A stretch of DNA of 64,000 nt from Carposina sasakii (taxonomy: Eukaryota; Arthropoda; Insecta; Lepidoptera; Carposinidae), in NCBI GenBank assembly GCA_014607495.2, contig CP053163.1, positions 2,894,716 through 2,958,715 of the forward strand, written 5' to 3'. The notes under the pieces are model-generated. The model saw nothing but the letters and a program-made list of their open reading frames with translations, was not told the origin of the DNA and did not search any database. This document shows positions 1 to 11,190 of the stretch, piece by piece (the first letter of the stretch is position 1; each line of letters starts with the position of its first letter). A program made the position numbers and the translations under genes.

Positions 1-1
1 A

Positions 2-541
2 ATGTTACTGCCAAAACCTATCGACCCGTCTGAATTTACAACAATGTTAGAAAAACAGAAAGTGTCAAAACATCATTATGATAAACGAACGAAACCATTG
101 CCTAAACTAAATGCGGGTGACAATATTATATGCATAAATGGCAAAACTCGAACCAAAGGAATTGTAATAAGTAATGCTGACACTCCACGTTCTTACATTG
201 TTCAAAATAAAGCGGGAACTAGGTACAAACGCAATAGACGTCACTTAATTAAGTATAAAACAAAGCAATACCATAATGATGTTGAGGTAAACCAATTCAA
301 GTACGAGGCGGATAACACTGTCAATAAATCTAAATGTCAACAAGAATCTGATGACAGTGATAGCACCGTAAGTGGTGACGCCAGTATAGGAGAGGCTGCC
401 CACAGAGAAGCTGGGGACGAGGCCATCGGGGACACGGGTAACACCAGTAATGACACTCGTACTAAAGTTGGGGATTCTCCCCTTTTCCAAGGACCCATGA
501 CTCGTTCTCGAGCAAAGAAATTTGTAATGGACATAGACTAG
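2..541 (+). CDS. Ty3/Gypsy retrotransposon Pol, integrase C-terminal end (partial)
   Basis: This frame is open from the first bases of the window and ends at TAG, so it is the 3' end of a longer gene lying to the left; the ATG at position 2 is probably an internal methionine. The protein has the stretch HYDKRTKPLPKLNAGDNI (about residues 25-42), followed by IVISNADTPRSYIVQNKAG and the basic block KRNRRHL (about residues 77-83). This is the layout of the C-terminal domain of Ty3/Gypsy integrases (K02A2.6-like proteins), which helps bind DNA during insertion. The last ~90 residues are acidic and low in complexity, then end in PMTRSRAKK. A purine tract and AATAAA follow, as expected at the 3' end of such an element. 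It is not the same element as the one at 45000-49401, because the C-terminal sequences differ. Confidence 0.75.
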   Translation: MLLPKPIDPSEFTTMLEKQKVSKHHYDKRTKPLPKLNAGDNIICINGKTRTKGIVISNADTPRSYIVQNKAGTRYKRNRRHLIKYKTKQYHNDVEVNQFKYEADNTVNKSKCQQESDDSDSTVSGDASIGEAAHREAGDEAIGDTGNTSNDTRTKVGDSPLFQGPMTRSRAKKFVMDID

Positions 542-602
542 TTAATTGTATTTTTTTTTAAGTAAGTAAGAAAATTTAAGTACCTAGAAACTAAATTTTT
601 AT

Positions 603-722
603 AAGGGAAGAAATGGGAAGTGGTCTGTGGCCATTATCTTTTTGTGGTGGAGGTGTTGTGGGTATTGATAAATAAACCAGTTGTTGTCTGACAGCCGAAC
701 GTGTTTCATTAAAAACAGTACA
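603..722 (+). repeat. Polypurine tract and candidate 3' LTR of the left-edge Gypsy element
   Basis: Sixty bases after the pol stop there is an unbroken purine run, AAGGGAAGAAATGGGAAG (603-620), followed directly by TG (621), the usual first two bases of an LTR. AATAAA lies at 671-676 and could be the polyadenylation signal. The candidate LTR would end near 717-722 at a CA. The 5' LTR is outside the window, so the end points are inferred. Confidence 0.5.
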
Positions 723-1936
723 ACCATATCTCAGGATTTGTCCTGACATTTCAGGATTTTTCGACTTTTCTCAGGATTGCGGCCGGATTTTGCAAATCTC
801 GTGATATCTTCGTGTTTTTTAAGATGTCTTTAATCAATAGTTAAACCAACTAACTGTAATCTTCTTTTGGTAACAACTGAACAGTTAAAGTCTATACTTA
901 TTTATCCAAGTGAAACAAACTAAAAATACTTAATCTTTTAGTAACAACCCCGCCCCGCCGCGCCACTTCGAGTGCGATATGCAAGTATAAAATCTCAGGA
1001 CTTTTCCATGGAAATCAAGCCTTTTCTCCGGTATTTTGATTTTGTCATCTGGTAACCCTAATCTAGTGCCATATAATTGAAATATGTACATATAACTGAA
1101 TATTTTAATTTACTAATAACATAGTATCGTGCTACTAACAATGACTATTCCAAGACACTATCCAATGGATAGTATCCACGCCTTACTATCTAATCTACAC
1201 GACCTCAAGCAATGCTCAGCACGCATTCTTGTCACGTCGCCGCAAATCTGAAGGACCTCAATGTCAAGTAGAATGTCAGGAATCCATCATTTAGGGGTCC
1301 ATTATTGCGGCGAACTGATTGTAGTTCATTGCTCTTCTACCAAGTATTATCTGCTAAATATTTAAGTTACTGCTGTATGGAATGGCTGAGATATTTAAGT
1401 AGTTTTTTATAGCGGACTTTGGATGGATCTTTTGATTAATATATTATTTTGATAAATTACATGAAAACAGATCAATGGGCCTTACTTTATATTAGGATAT
1501 TTTCGGTCAGAGATGAATCTTAAGGTAGATATAACAGATTTCGGAAGAACATCTCTTTCTTATTTTGAACTATGACTTTTTGTTTTTATTTTCGCTGACA
1601 CTATGATGCACCAAATTCTAGTGAATTATCTACCTAATTATCCCTTTAATCTACCATATACATCGTACAAACTTAGTGTACAAACTACAGTAAATATATC
1701 AAAACGAAATAACCACAAAAATAAAAACAAGCATAGGACATACCTTTCTGAAAGCCAAGTGCCCTCGCTTCCACACAATTTAGTGCGGTATCGTGTGTTG
1801 TATGTGGGGGAACTCCGATGTCACAAGTGGCGGTAACACACGAACGGATTCTTCACAAAAAATACGTTTACAACATACGTTACAATACATTAGTAATGTA
1901 GTACATTACTAAACATTACACTAATAGAATCTAAAT
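723..1936. other. No gene seen
   Basis: AT-rich DNA. The part at 723-1065 repeats the motif TCAGGA several times and ends with TGGTAACCCTAA, which loosely resembles the right end of the hAT-like element at 41095-41476, but no matching left end is visible. The longest Met-started frame (77 codons at 1603) resembles nothing I know. Confidence 0.4.
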
Positions 1937-2008
1937 GTCAAGGACTGGAATTGTTAGGCACCGAAAAGTCTAATGGTGCATCGAACCTGTTAGTATGACA
2001 TTAGCACT
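1937..2008 (+). repeat. Repeat J, copy 1
   Basis: A stretch of about 72 bases beginning AAGGACTGGAATTGT and containing AGGCACCGAAAAG is repeated in the same orientation at 2851-2924 with only a few differences. Neither copy has open-frame support. It is probably a fragment of a dispersed repeat. Confidence 0.6.
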
Positions 2009-2029
2009 TTAATGCCTGAGTGCTACGCC

Positions 2030-2105
2030 TTTAAGTTTCTTAGTCGACTCTGCCGATATGCACGGAAAGATATGCGGCTGTTGTATCCTGGTGAAGCCCT
2101 GCCAC
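2030..2105 (+). repeat. Repeat F (SINE-like), fragment
   Basis: It contains CTTAGTCGACTCTGCCGATA and then GCACGGAAAGATATGCGGCT, the diverged core of repeat F seen better at 5093-5290 and 61371-61530. Confidence 0.5.
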
Positions 2106-2771
2106 CAGCAACAGAATATCTATCCATTAGCACTCTATGTCCAGATCATATTCCTCTATGACTCAGGTTATTAGCTAACAACTTGTCACTGATCTTTCTC
2201 TGATCTGACCAGCGTGGTTGGAGGATCACATTTGCAATCCTGTAGTTCTGGTCATATTTTGGAACACAGCCGTTAGAAGATTAGACAGTGTTTGGTATGT
2301 CCTTTATGCTTTAATTAAGTCCGGAAACATTTTTCCAGAAGCAAATGTCACTAGTATCCATTGTGCATTGCCCTACACATAATAATAATTACTGATCAGA
2401 TTTTCTACCTATTACTAGATAACCCAAAGATAATTGTTAAATTAAACATTTTCTCTTAGTAAATAGGACGCCAAACTCCCACCCTGTCCTCCTCATACGC
2501 ACGTAATGCTAGACCATGTCGTCCAGTAAGTGATGGAACACAGGGCCGCATTCAGGAGAGTTATAACCTAAATAAATTACAGCAATATTTGTTGTACGTG
2601 ACTAGGACGGCACCACAGCTTCTTAGGGATCAGGTGGAGGTAATTTGTAAAGGTTATTAGGTCATTTTGTTACCTAATTCTGGCAAATGTGTTTTTAGGA
2701 TTTTGTCTTTCGTGTGGCTCATTCATGTGTCAAACAGTTGACACCTGTTACTATCTCATACAGGTTCATTA

Positions 2772-2850
2772 TACAGGGTGATTTTTGGTCGTCAACGTTT
2801 CCGTAAACTACGGAATCTCCCCATCATCACGATCATTTTTCTCCATGGAA
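2772..2850 (+). mobile_element. Repeat B (CAGGGTG element), 5' fragment
   Basis: It starts TATACAGGGTGATTTTTGGT and matches the first ~78 bases of repeat B up to TTTCTCCATGGAA. There it breaks off and joins repeat J directly. The other terminus is missing, so this copy was truncated by a deletion or rearrangement. Confidence 0.65.
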
Positions 2851-2924
2851 TCCAAGGACTGGAATTGTAAGGCACCGAAAAGCCTAATGGTACATCGAAA
2901 CAGTTAGTATGACATTAGCACTCT
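2851..2924 (+). repeat. Repeat J, copy 2
   Basis: Second copy of the ~72-base sequence at 1937-2008, joined without a gap to the truncated repeat B fragment. Confidence 0.6.
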
Positions 2925-4339
2925 ATGACATCTTATTCCTCTCTGGTTTGTGTGCTTATACAGGGTTTTAGTAGAATACTCATGCTGCATCTCTATCCGT
3001 GTATATCTTAAGAGGCAAGGCCATAGCTATGCTAACATGCAGTCTTACTACCCCAATTTTTAAAAAACAACTCCGTATGTATATTAGGTAAAATCTATGT
3101 TGTTTATACCGTATCACAAACATTTTGCCACATAAAACTAGTCTTTTGAGTTCAAGAAAATTGCAAAAATGTGCTCGTAATCACCCCAATCCACCCTGCC
3201 TCATGGCATATGGCGTGACACTCAAGACTCGAGTTGTAATTACGGCGTGACAGACAGGCGACCCTTTTCATTTATACTCGTACATCTAATGGTTTGGACG
3301 GGGTCGGCGTGTCGGCATACGTCAAATGTCTTGTAGGTGTTCGAGGAAAATGAGGTGAAGTAAGGGAATTTGCTGGATTACTAATAATGTCATATATAGG
3401 TAGGTACAGGTGTACCCAACCGATGGAATGCGTTAAGCAAAATGTTAGAGTAGCGTACTATAGAGAAAGCTGTTAGTGCTGTTACACCAAATTTTCTATT
3501 AAAATAATTTCCGAATCAAACCGAAAATATTTTGAGCGTAGGTACATTGTGAATCTTTAAATAGATGACTCATTTTTAACTGTGTTACCTACATAAAATA
3601 TACCTATATAGCTCTCTGCCTATATAGCTTAGGGTCACTAGTACCAAGTTTCAATTTTCAGATTAATTGTGACGGATTTCATATTATATAATATGTGTTA
3701 AATAAAACAAGACGCCTTAGTTCTAACACGCGGATAAGATGAGTGATCTAGATATAACTCATAAATAAAGTCATCTCTTTCTGTCAATCTCAAAAAAGAA
3801 ATCCGACATTTGTGTTAATTCGTGGATAAAATTAAATCTAGATTTTTGCATTCGATATGCAAATGGGAAAAATATTTTAGACTAGCGGCCTCCCACAACT
3901 TTGCTCGCATAAACTATTTTATTACCGTTATTTGCCGTTCTTGTGAGAATTTCGGAAAATCCCTTCTTAGTCGACCTAAACGTCACACAAGGAGGCTTCC
4001 TTACGGTTCAAAATCACGTTTGCCTTGACGTCGAAGAATCTCTGAACATGTTACTTTACTTTATACATATAATATAGGTGGATAGTTCGACAATTTAAGT
4101 GGTTTTGGTTGGTATTTTAAGCCATCCAACAGTAGTAGCATCAAATGTGGCAAGCATGTTGCAAGCACTCAACTATTTCGCAAGATTCACAATAAAACAA
4201 TTAAAACATTATATTGTTAAAAGCATCGCTGACGGATAGAAACAATACAACCCGATGTAAAGGTGTGATCAGACCGGAGAAGATGTTTTGAGAAACAAAG
4301 TACTACCTTGCATATAAGCAAATAATACGGAGAACATAA
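2925..4339. other. No gene seen
   Basis: I see nothing supportable here. The frame of 68 codons at 3822 begins with a non-ATG codon and has no recognisable domain. There is no clear tandem or inverted repeat. Confidence 0.4.
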
Positions 4340-4465
4340 AAGGTAATATTTTCAAAATTTGTAACTTATTTTGATACGAGACCATAGTGAAGGTTGTTTC
4401 TTATTACCAACCTAGTCTCGTGTCAAAAACAAGTTACTAGATTTGAAAACACCCTATTTAGGTAT
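4340..4465. mobile_element. Repeat D foldback, collapsed copy
   Basis: It contains CATAGTGAAGGTTGTTTCTT and CCTAGTCTCGTGTCAAAAAC, the inner arm of repeat D (full copies at 24597 and 32961). A decayed opposite arm lies to the left and the centre is missing. Confidence 0.5.
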
Positions 4466-4810
4466 TATACACCTACGAGTATGTGGGCTCAAATTGGGAA
4501 GGCCTGGCATTGGGACATTATTTCCTCGGTCGATGAAACTTTACAAATACTATTCAAACGTATATTAAAAATCAAACTAGATTCGTCTCATTTTACACAA
4601 ATCACATCACACAGGACCAGTGTGTATACAGCCTAAGTCGCAGTTACAAAACTCGTGACGATATAGAAGCGGTAATGGCTCGGCACCTTTTAAATAACAA
4701 TAAAGACACGCCTTACCGTTAAACGTGGAGTTAATCTGCTAATCTTTCTCAGCTCAGATTCTAGAACGGCCTTCGAAGGACTAGGCCTTTTATGTGATTT
4801 ATTAGTTTAC

Positions 4811-5040
4811 TAGTGGACGCCCTCAACTCCGTCCGCCTGGACTGCAGAAAATAAAAAACAAAATGTCGAAATTATCCGGGACAAAAACATTTTCCCGGGA
4901 TAAAAAGTAGCCTATATGTTAAGTGGGACCAATCGCAACATATTCTTGAAAACTGCATCGGAATCGGTTCAGCCGTTTCTGAGATTAGCGTGCACAAACA
5001 TAGATCAGTTGCAATTTTATCTATAGAAGATATATAGAAG
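4811..5040 (+). repeat. Repeat E, copy 1
   Basis: It begins AGTGGACGCCCTCAACTCCG, contains TTCCCGGGATAAAAAGTAGC, and ends near GCACAAACATAGATC. Seven other copies or fragments lie in the window. The family is a short retroposon-like sequence; which LINE moves it cannot be told from here. Confidence 0.75.
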
Positions 5041-5092
5041 AATAGAAGATACATACACACATAGCTACTTATGGATATTTTATTTTATAGGC

Positions 5093-5290
5093 ACGGCTGT
5101 GTACCCGAAATGGGGTAGATAGATCTGCAGGATCGTAAAGGAGGTCCCACAGCCACGTTTAGAATAGTGAGGATGTTCAGTGATAAGTTGTTACCTTATC
5201 GTCTAGCCTGAGAGAATGCCTGAGTTGCTTAGTCGACTCTTACGACATGCGCGCAAGAAGATGCAGCTGTTGTATTTTAGTGAAGACCCA
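5093..5290 (+). repeat. Repeat F (SINE-like), long copy
   Basis: It runs from TGTGTACCCGAAATGGGGTA through GCAGGATCGTAAAGGAGGTC and TTAGTCGACTCTTACGACAT to GATGCAGCTGTTGTATT. It is one of the more complete copies of family F, which occurs at least twelve times here in both orientations. Confidence 0.65.
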
Positions 5291-5432
5291 TATTAGTCCA
5301 GGAATGTAGTAAAGTAAGTACAAAATAAGGGATGCTTCCTTGATTTCAAAGATTTCTCAAAATAATTAGTTAGTAACATTTTGAAACCATGGAAAAGTTG
5401 GTTTCTGAACACCTAGGTTACTTCTATATATA

Positions 5433-5822
5433 TACAGGATGTTTTTTTGTGGCCACCTTTAACGAAGAGTACGTATTCTATACATGAAATAAAGTAAGTT
5501 TATGCCAAAAAAAATGCTGGGAAAAAAAAATTTTTTGTTGAAAAAAAAAATTTAAATTCCTTAATCGTGCGAAATTTATAGTGTCTAGTGTTTATGTTAG
5601 TTTTTTTATAGACAGATATTAATTATTCTTCGTGAAAAAATCCTGCTACGCGCGTCTATGTGCATTTATGCAGAAAAACGCAGTCTATTTACTCAACTTT
5701 GGACCCTAATATTTGGGAAACCAGACACTTCCCAGGTATGCTTCCATGGAGAAAAATAATCGTGATGATGAGGAGATTCCGTAGTTTTCGGGAACGTTGA
5801 CGACCAAAAATCACCCTGTATA
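5433..5822 (-). mobile_element. Repeat B (CAGGGTG element), copy 1
   Basis: About 390 bases, bounded by TATACAGGATG on the left and CACCCTGTATA on the right, so the ends are short inverted repeats at TA dinucleotides. The inside has no coding capacity but contains the conserved block CTGCTACGCGCGTCTATGTG and a variable A/T run. It is a non-autonomous DNA element; TA flanks fit the Tc1/mariner type, which is an inference. Confidence 0.7.
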
Positions 5823-6360
5823 CCTATTCTAACTAAGTAGGTACCTATAAGTTTTTTAATGTTTGTACAAACTGTTCTAAACCTCTTACCAAAACACAAT
5901 CGAACAGAAATGATCCAACTAGGACAAGATGGAACCTTTTGGACTAATTACTCAATCTTGGGCAACAAGGGGCTCTGTCACGGATGAAAACAATGAAGCC
6001 TTTCAAAAATATAATACCCTCAATTTGCTACTCGAACCTCTTGGGTGTTGGGCAGACGAGCTACCGTGAAAACTGAACGTGTTTTTAATGCCTACTTAGT
6101 AAGTTGCAAATAATATGCTATTAATATTATAAACTTATTAGGTATATTTATTTTTTATTTATTCAGTTCATAAGATCTAGTAGATATAAGATAATGACGA
6201 AGATAAGATTAAGCACAGGACTGCTTGCTGTTTGATCTTGGGACTCATGACTAATAATTTTAACCATTTTAGAATCTAGTTATGTTATTATTCAATTCGG
6301 TATTTTAAAATGATGGTTACAAAGTTGTGACACTTACACGTAAAATTCGTCATCCGAATT

Positions 6361-6433
6361 GACCCGATAGCTCAGTTGGTTAGAGCGAAAGCACGGTTTG
6401 CGAGTGGTCGTCAGTTCAAATCTCACTCGGATG
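6361..6433 (+). repeat. tRNA-like sequence (tRNA pseudogene or SINE head)
   Basis: Seventy-three bases with a perfect D-arm, GCTCAGTTGGTTAGAGC, preceded by GACCCGATA. A T-arm with loop TTCAAAT is placed at the right distance. The acceptor pairs at five of seven positions, but the anticodon arm does not pair beyond two bases, so it is unlikely to be a working tRNA. A-box-like and B-box-like sequences (TAGCTCAGTTGG, AGTTCAAATCT) would suit an RNA polymerase III promoter. The flanks are unusual: an inverted repeat (TTCGTCATCCGA against TCGGATGAAGAA) encloses the unit. Confidence 0.5.
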
Positions 6434-9394
6434 AAGAATTTTCTCATTTTGTTATTAATATTTTAAATGGAATGGGAAAAGCTTACACTGCACATCAAAG
6501 CGACAAAAGTTTTGCAAGCTAATTAATTTATTTTGGGTATAGATTAATCTTATAATATAAAAAAATATATGGCAAGTAAGTAATGTATACCTATAATATT
6601 CGCAATTCAAACTAGATTTGACTGTTATATCATAAAATTCTATGAGGGAAAACAGTGATACTCGTATTTCGACTAAAAGATATTTTGACTTTAATCGCTC
6701 GTCTGTGCTGTCAATACCTGACTGAATAATTTCATATCGTGATAGACGAATTAGGAGACTTTTGACATTTGGATTTTGAAACCACAATAACGAAGCTATT
6801 TGTCCACTGGATAGTAGTTTATTAGGGACTAAAACTACTACTACCACATGACATCACCTTTTAGGTCATCTTTGTTGATCCTGGTGGACCGATCCCGGTA
6901 AAGGAAGCTCTGGAAAACATACTACGGAGCAGCAATATGACATGACAAGATTAGGTAAGGACTTCATTTTCTAAATAACTTAAAGCTAATTTCAGGGAGT
7001 CTGTGGGCTGGATAATGAAATAAAATATTTATTTTTTAACTAAGGTGCACATCATTTCAGCTATGTCATCTTTTTATAAATAAGTACCTTTTACATAATC
7101 TAATAATCTGCATTGTTTAAATGTTCTTCTTCTTGTAGTGGCACTCCATTACTGGAGGTCTGCCGTCAGCTTACTAAATGCAGACTTGTCCCTGGCCATT
7201 CGAAACATCTCCTCCACATTAGGTTTAAATGTTAACTTGCAGCTATTTAGGTTCAAATGAATCGTGATCTTATTCCTCTATGGTCATATTTAACTTTAAA
7301 TTGATTACATACGAAAATTTAACAAAAAACCTGATTCATCATGATCTCTAGTATTGAAATTGGCCGTTAGCGACCATCTGCTTTCTCCATAGTACACAGC
7401 CTGAGTAGCAGGGTACAGCTTACTAGCTTTACCTTAGTAAGAGTATTGACTCTTAAGTCCAAATGATTTAAATCAATATTTCAATGCTTATATCGTCAAT
7501 ATTGAAAGTTAGGGTACACGCTATATGTCAGCGATCGCCTCGCCTAATCTGTACTTAACAATCTGAGTACACCATTATTGTAATACAAAACAATAATTCG
7601 TTTCAAAGCTCGTGGCATTCAGAAATTATTAGGTTGAGCAGCATCCGCGGAAGGGCTCGTGCTGCGGGCTTTAAGGGCCCTTACATAATAAGCAAGGTTT
7701 TGTTTAAGTTCATGAAGTTATTAAACCGAGAGTAACGACATTTTCAAGTTTATTCGTTTACCTACGCATAGCATACATTTGCAATAAAATCATATCTTTG
7801 TAAACTTTCTGTGTTTTCCCATGCAATTTTTATCTTCAATCGATAGTCGCAAAATACTTCAGGGTATTCAGAAAACAATGGATATAGAACACTATTTGAA
7901 CTGTTTTCTAGATTAGTTCTCTACAGTAGGGTATCTTCATGACATATCGATAATCAGATCCCTTTTGCTACACACTGCATACCTAAACTTAATAATATTA
8001 CTTTAATATTAATAGTGACGCCTGATACAATTAAATATTAACAATATTTCGCAAAATAAATCACAAAGTATCTATCGAAGATTTAGGTAGTAGGTAAATG
8101 TGATCCATAATGAAAAATCTCACATTTTTACATAAAATAAAGTGCATCAATCGCACAGTGTGCAGTAAACATTATTGCACAAATGCACACCGTTCTCTTC
8201 AAGACAGGAGACGCATAAGCCCATCCGAACGTGGGCGCGGAGGCCCGAGGCATCCATTCTACCATAGTGCAGACACACCACATTTCACTACTCAGATGTG
8301 CTAAACAGGGATCTAAAGAAACAGAATGAGTAAGGAAAAGTTGAGGTTTTAGCTGAAATTTTTCTACCATTTGATAAAGATAGCCTACTGACATGTGTGT
8401 GGCTTAACAGTTAAGAAGTACTCTTTGGGCGTAGGTAACTGACTAAAAAGATAAAGTCATCATTACTAGTCTACATAGACACATATTATATCTACACATA
8501 CGGCAGTTTCTCAAAAATAGGATATTTAGAACTACAGGATCATGATTGAAGGACAAACTTTATTCAACTGTTGGTTTTTTATCACATTTCGGTTTAGTCT
8601 AGTTCTATAGAAAAAAGTTCAAAGCTTTGTTTATTGCAACAATTGCATTTTACGTTTTTAAATTGAGAACATGATACTATCCATAATATCCACAAAAGAT
8701 ATTTTATATTATATTTAAGCTGTATTTAAGGTTTCCCAGATAATTTCAGTACCCGCTGCGCATTCCATTTCCGCCACATCCATGGACAAACTTGCCAAGC
8801 CTTTTAGTGTATAGCCAACGGTAGGGCAATTAAAATTTCCTCTGAATCGTACAAGTTGAGGTAATGAGGTTGCAGTAACTTCGAGCTTGGATGCAGAAAA
8901 CTTTTCATGTTATTACTGATCACGATTTGAACTGTTTTAATGGACCAACATACGTTTGGATTTGAGGATATGAATTAGTAGGTAAGCATGGTACAGAAGG
9001 ATTATTAACTGTCGAATATCATTTGTTATAATTTCATAAATATTAAGGCAGCATATTTTCTAATGGGCAGGGGAATTACGTAACTTGCAAAAGCAATCGT
9101 GAAAACTGTAAGAGTGTGTGCGGGGCGAGTGGGAGGTGTGGTAGGGCGCCACACATTCACAATTTGCGATCGCATTGCCCTGGCTTTGCTTTTGCGAATT
9201 ACAGCCTATCGAAAGCTAGAGAGTAAGAAATACATATTATGAGACAAAGATATCTTCTTTACTGTCTAGTTGATAATAAAAGTTCCACCGATTTATAAAA
9301 CCACTATTGTTTAATTCTGCTACCTTATTTATTGTCTCCATTTTACTTTCACATAAAGATCGATATACTCGTATCTATATAGGCTATATATCTA
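6434..9394. other. No gene seen; two weak repeat traces
   Basis: Nearly 3 kb without a supportable gene. Near 7125-7215 a TTC-rich run is followed by ACTGGAGGTCTGCCGTCAGC, probably a retroposon tail. At 9072-9206 an imperfect inverted repeat has CTTTGCTTTTGCGAATTAC on its right side and resembles family K. A 130-codon minus-strand frame at 6455-6847 starts with GTG and matches nothing I recognise. Confidence 0.4.
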
Positions 9395-9658
9395 TACAGG
9401 GTGTAACAGAAAGGGTATGTTAAGCGAAAAGCTATGTAAATAGAACATTATAGAGAATCTATTTCCAAAATTTGAGACTCGAAATCACATGTTTATTTTT
9501 CAAAATTGTATGAATTTTCTTAAATTGATTAGAAATTCTCCGTACAAGCTGCAAAATTAAACATGTGATTTCGAGCCTGAAATTTTGTGGATAGGTTCCT
9601 TTTAGTGGGCTATTTACATAGCTTCTCGCTTAACATACCCCTTTTGTTACATCCTGTA
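9395..9658. mobile_element. Repeat C foldback MITE, copy 1
   Basis: The left end TACAGGGTGTAACAGAAAGG is mirrored at the right end by CCCCTTTTGTTACATCCTGT. The arms stay complementary for more than 45 bases (GTATGTTAAGCGAAAAGCTA). The target is TATA on both sides, so a TA duplication is likely. There is no coding capacity; the element would need a transposase supplied in trans. Confidence 0.8.
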
Positions 9659-10080
9659 TAGCCTAATTCACAAAAAAATTATACAAAAAAACATAATACC
9701 TACCATTGATTATGTACAAAAGCGTGCTTATCCCTAACAGAGATTTCTTCCATCGACCACTTGGTATAGCCAAAAATCTTATTATTACGTATCTACTAGA
9801 AATCTCATTCAAACTTCATACAATGTCGTGCAATCCCACGAACTCGCCAGTGCAGAACTAAAATCGCATAAGATTTAGTTAGGGTACATTATTCACCTGA
9901 AGTACTCACATTATGATATTTAACAATATCTAAATGCTGGCATTGTCTTTAGGATTAGACACGGGTTGTGAAGCCTAGAGCTCTAAGCTTTGTGCGTAGG
10001 TGTTATGTAGATTATTTAGGGACAGATAGGTCACTGTAGTCTCGTCTTCATTTTCATTGCCTACAAAAATAATATAACGT

Positions 10081-10370
10081 ACCTACATTAGCAAGGTCCG
10101 AAACGAGATTATCCGGCAGAAAACCAAAGTGACAGACTGAAGTGGCAGTGGGCAGGCCACATCTGTCGTAGAACCGATGGACGGTGGAGTGAACGGGTTC
10201 TCGAATGGAGACCGCGTCTCGGCAAGCGTAGCGTTGGGCGCCCTCCGGCCAGATGGACCGATGACTTAAAGAGGACGGCTGGTAGTGACTGGATGGCAAA
10301 AACGAGAGATCGAGCCATGTGGTGTACACTGGGGGAGGCCTACATTCAGCAGTGGACTGCAATAGGCTGA
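10081..10370 (+). pseudogene. RTE-type LINE ORF2 C-terminus, frameshifted remnant
   Basis: One frame reads VRNEIIRQKTKVTD and stops. The next frame picks up from 10137 as LKWQWAGHICRRTDGRW, then RPRLGKRSVGRPPARWTDDL, and ends GEAYIQQWTAIG at the TGA (10368-10370). This is the conserved C-terminal segment of RTE-clade endonuclease/reverse transcriptases, which copy LINE RNA into the genome. A few codons are missing at the switch of frame (near 10131-10137), and everything upstream (endonuclease, most of the RT) is absent, so this is a 5'-truncated dead copy. Its last ~40 bases match the tail of repeat A, which suggests that RTE machinery mobilises repeat A. Confidence 0.8.
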
Positions 10371-10956
10371 GGACGACGACATTAGCAACAACAATATGGC
10401 ATTTGAATATCAAACACTTATTACTACTAAAACATAGCTAACAGTGACAGTATCACGTAAACGTGTATTCGTTCATAAATAGTTCTTCGTCATACATATT
10501 GATTCCTATATAAAAAGAAAAAATACTTACGTACGTTGATTTACCTAGGTATCTCATGAATGTTTATTAGGCTAAGAAAACTACGAAAGGAAGAAGTTTG
10601 TGTACTTTGGTACTACATTATACAATATTATATTGAGTTGCTAAATCAAGATTCTTTTGTGTAGGACATTTAAAAAAAATGTTCGTTTACTTTCTGGTCA
10701 AAATACATTTTTTCAAATACACATTATTCATGTTTTTAGAGATAGTGTACTGTCTCTTCTATATATTCTTTACCCCTTAGTCATAGAACAGAGAAGATTC
10801 GCCCCGAGCGGTCCAAAACAGTCTCCAAGAAAGCTTTGTGCGGATAACATCATGACATTAATTAGTAACATGCTGTATAAAGCAGGACCATAGAGTATAA
10901 ATATCGTACCGTAAGTCAAGTCTGTTACTTAGCATATTTCTGTACAATGTTAGCTA
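10371..10956. other. No gene seen
   Basis: AT-rich DNA starting with GACGAC-type simple sequence, which is the usual microsatellite-like end of the LINE copy just upstream. The 78-codon frame at 10657 does not begin with ATG and has no recognisable motif. Confidence 0.4.
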
Positions 10957-11190
10957 TTACGTGTGGTATCGGCAGAGTAGAACAGCACCACCCCATGTCT
11001 GCCCGTGGATACAGTGACTTTTAAGGGTTTCCGGGAGGTGGGTAGCAGCGCTGATAACATAGTCCGAAAATCAGACTGCGGTCACTAACCCACCTGCAAA
11101 GCGTGGTGACTATGGGCAAAAATCTCTCAATGGTAGTAGCCTTGTGGCATGCCCTAGAGGAGGCCTATGTCCAGCAGTGGACTGCAATAT
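10957..11190 (+). repeat. Repeat A (RTE-tailed SINE-like), copy 1
   Basis: It contains CACCCCATGTCTGCCCGTGG, GCGTGGTGACTATGGGCAAA and the terminal GTCCAGCAGTGGACTGCAAT. Other copies with the same order of blocks lie at 15908, 21656, 22693, 25828, 35303, 49689 and 60311. Confidence 0.8.

Noticed and set aside
6455..6847. 130-codon minus-strand frame
   Set aside because: Starts with GTG, AT-rich composition, no known motif.
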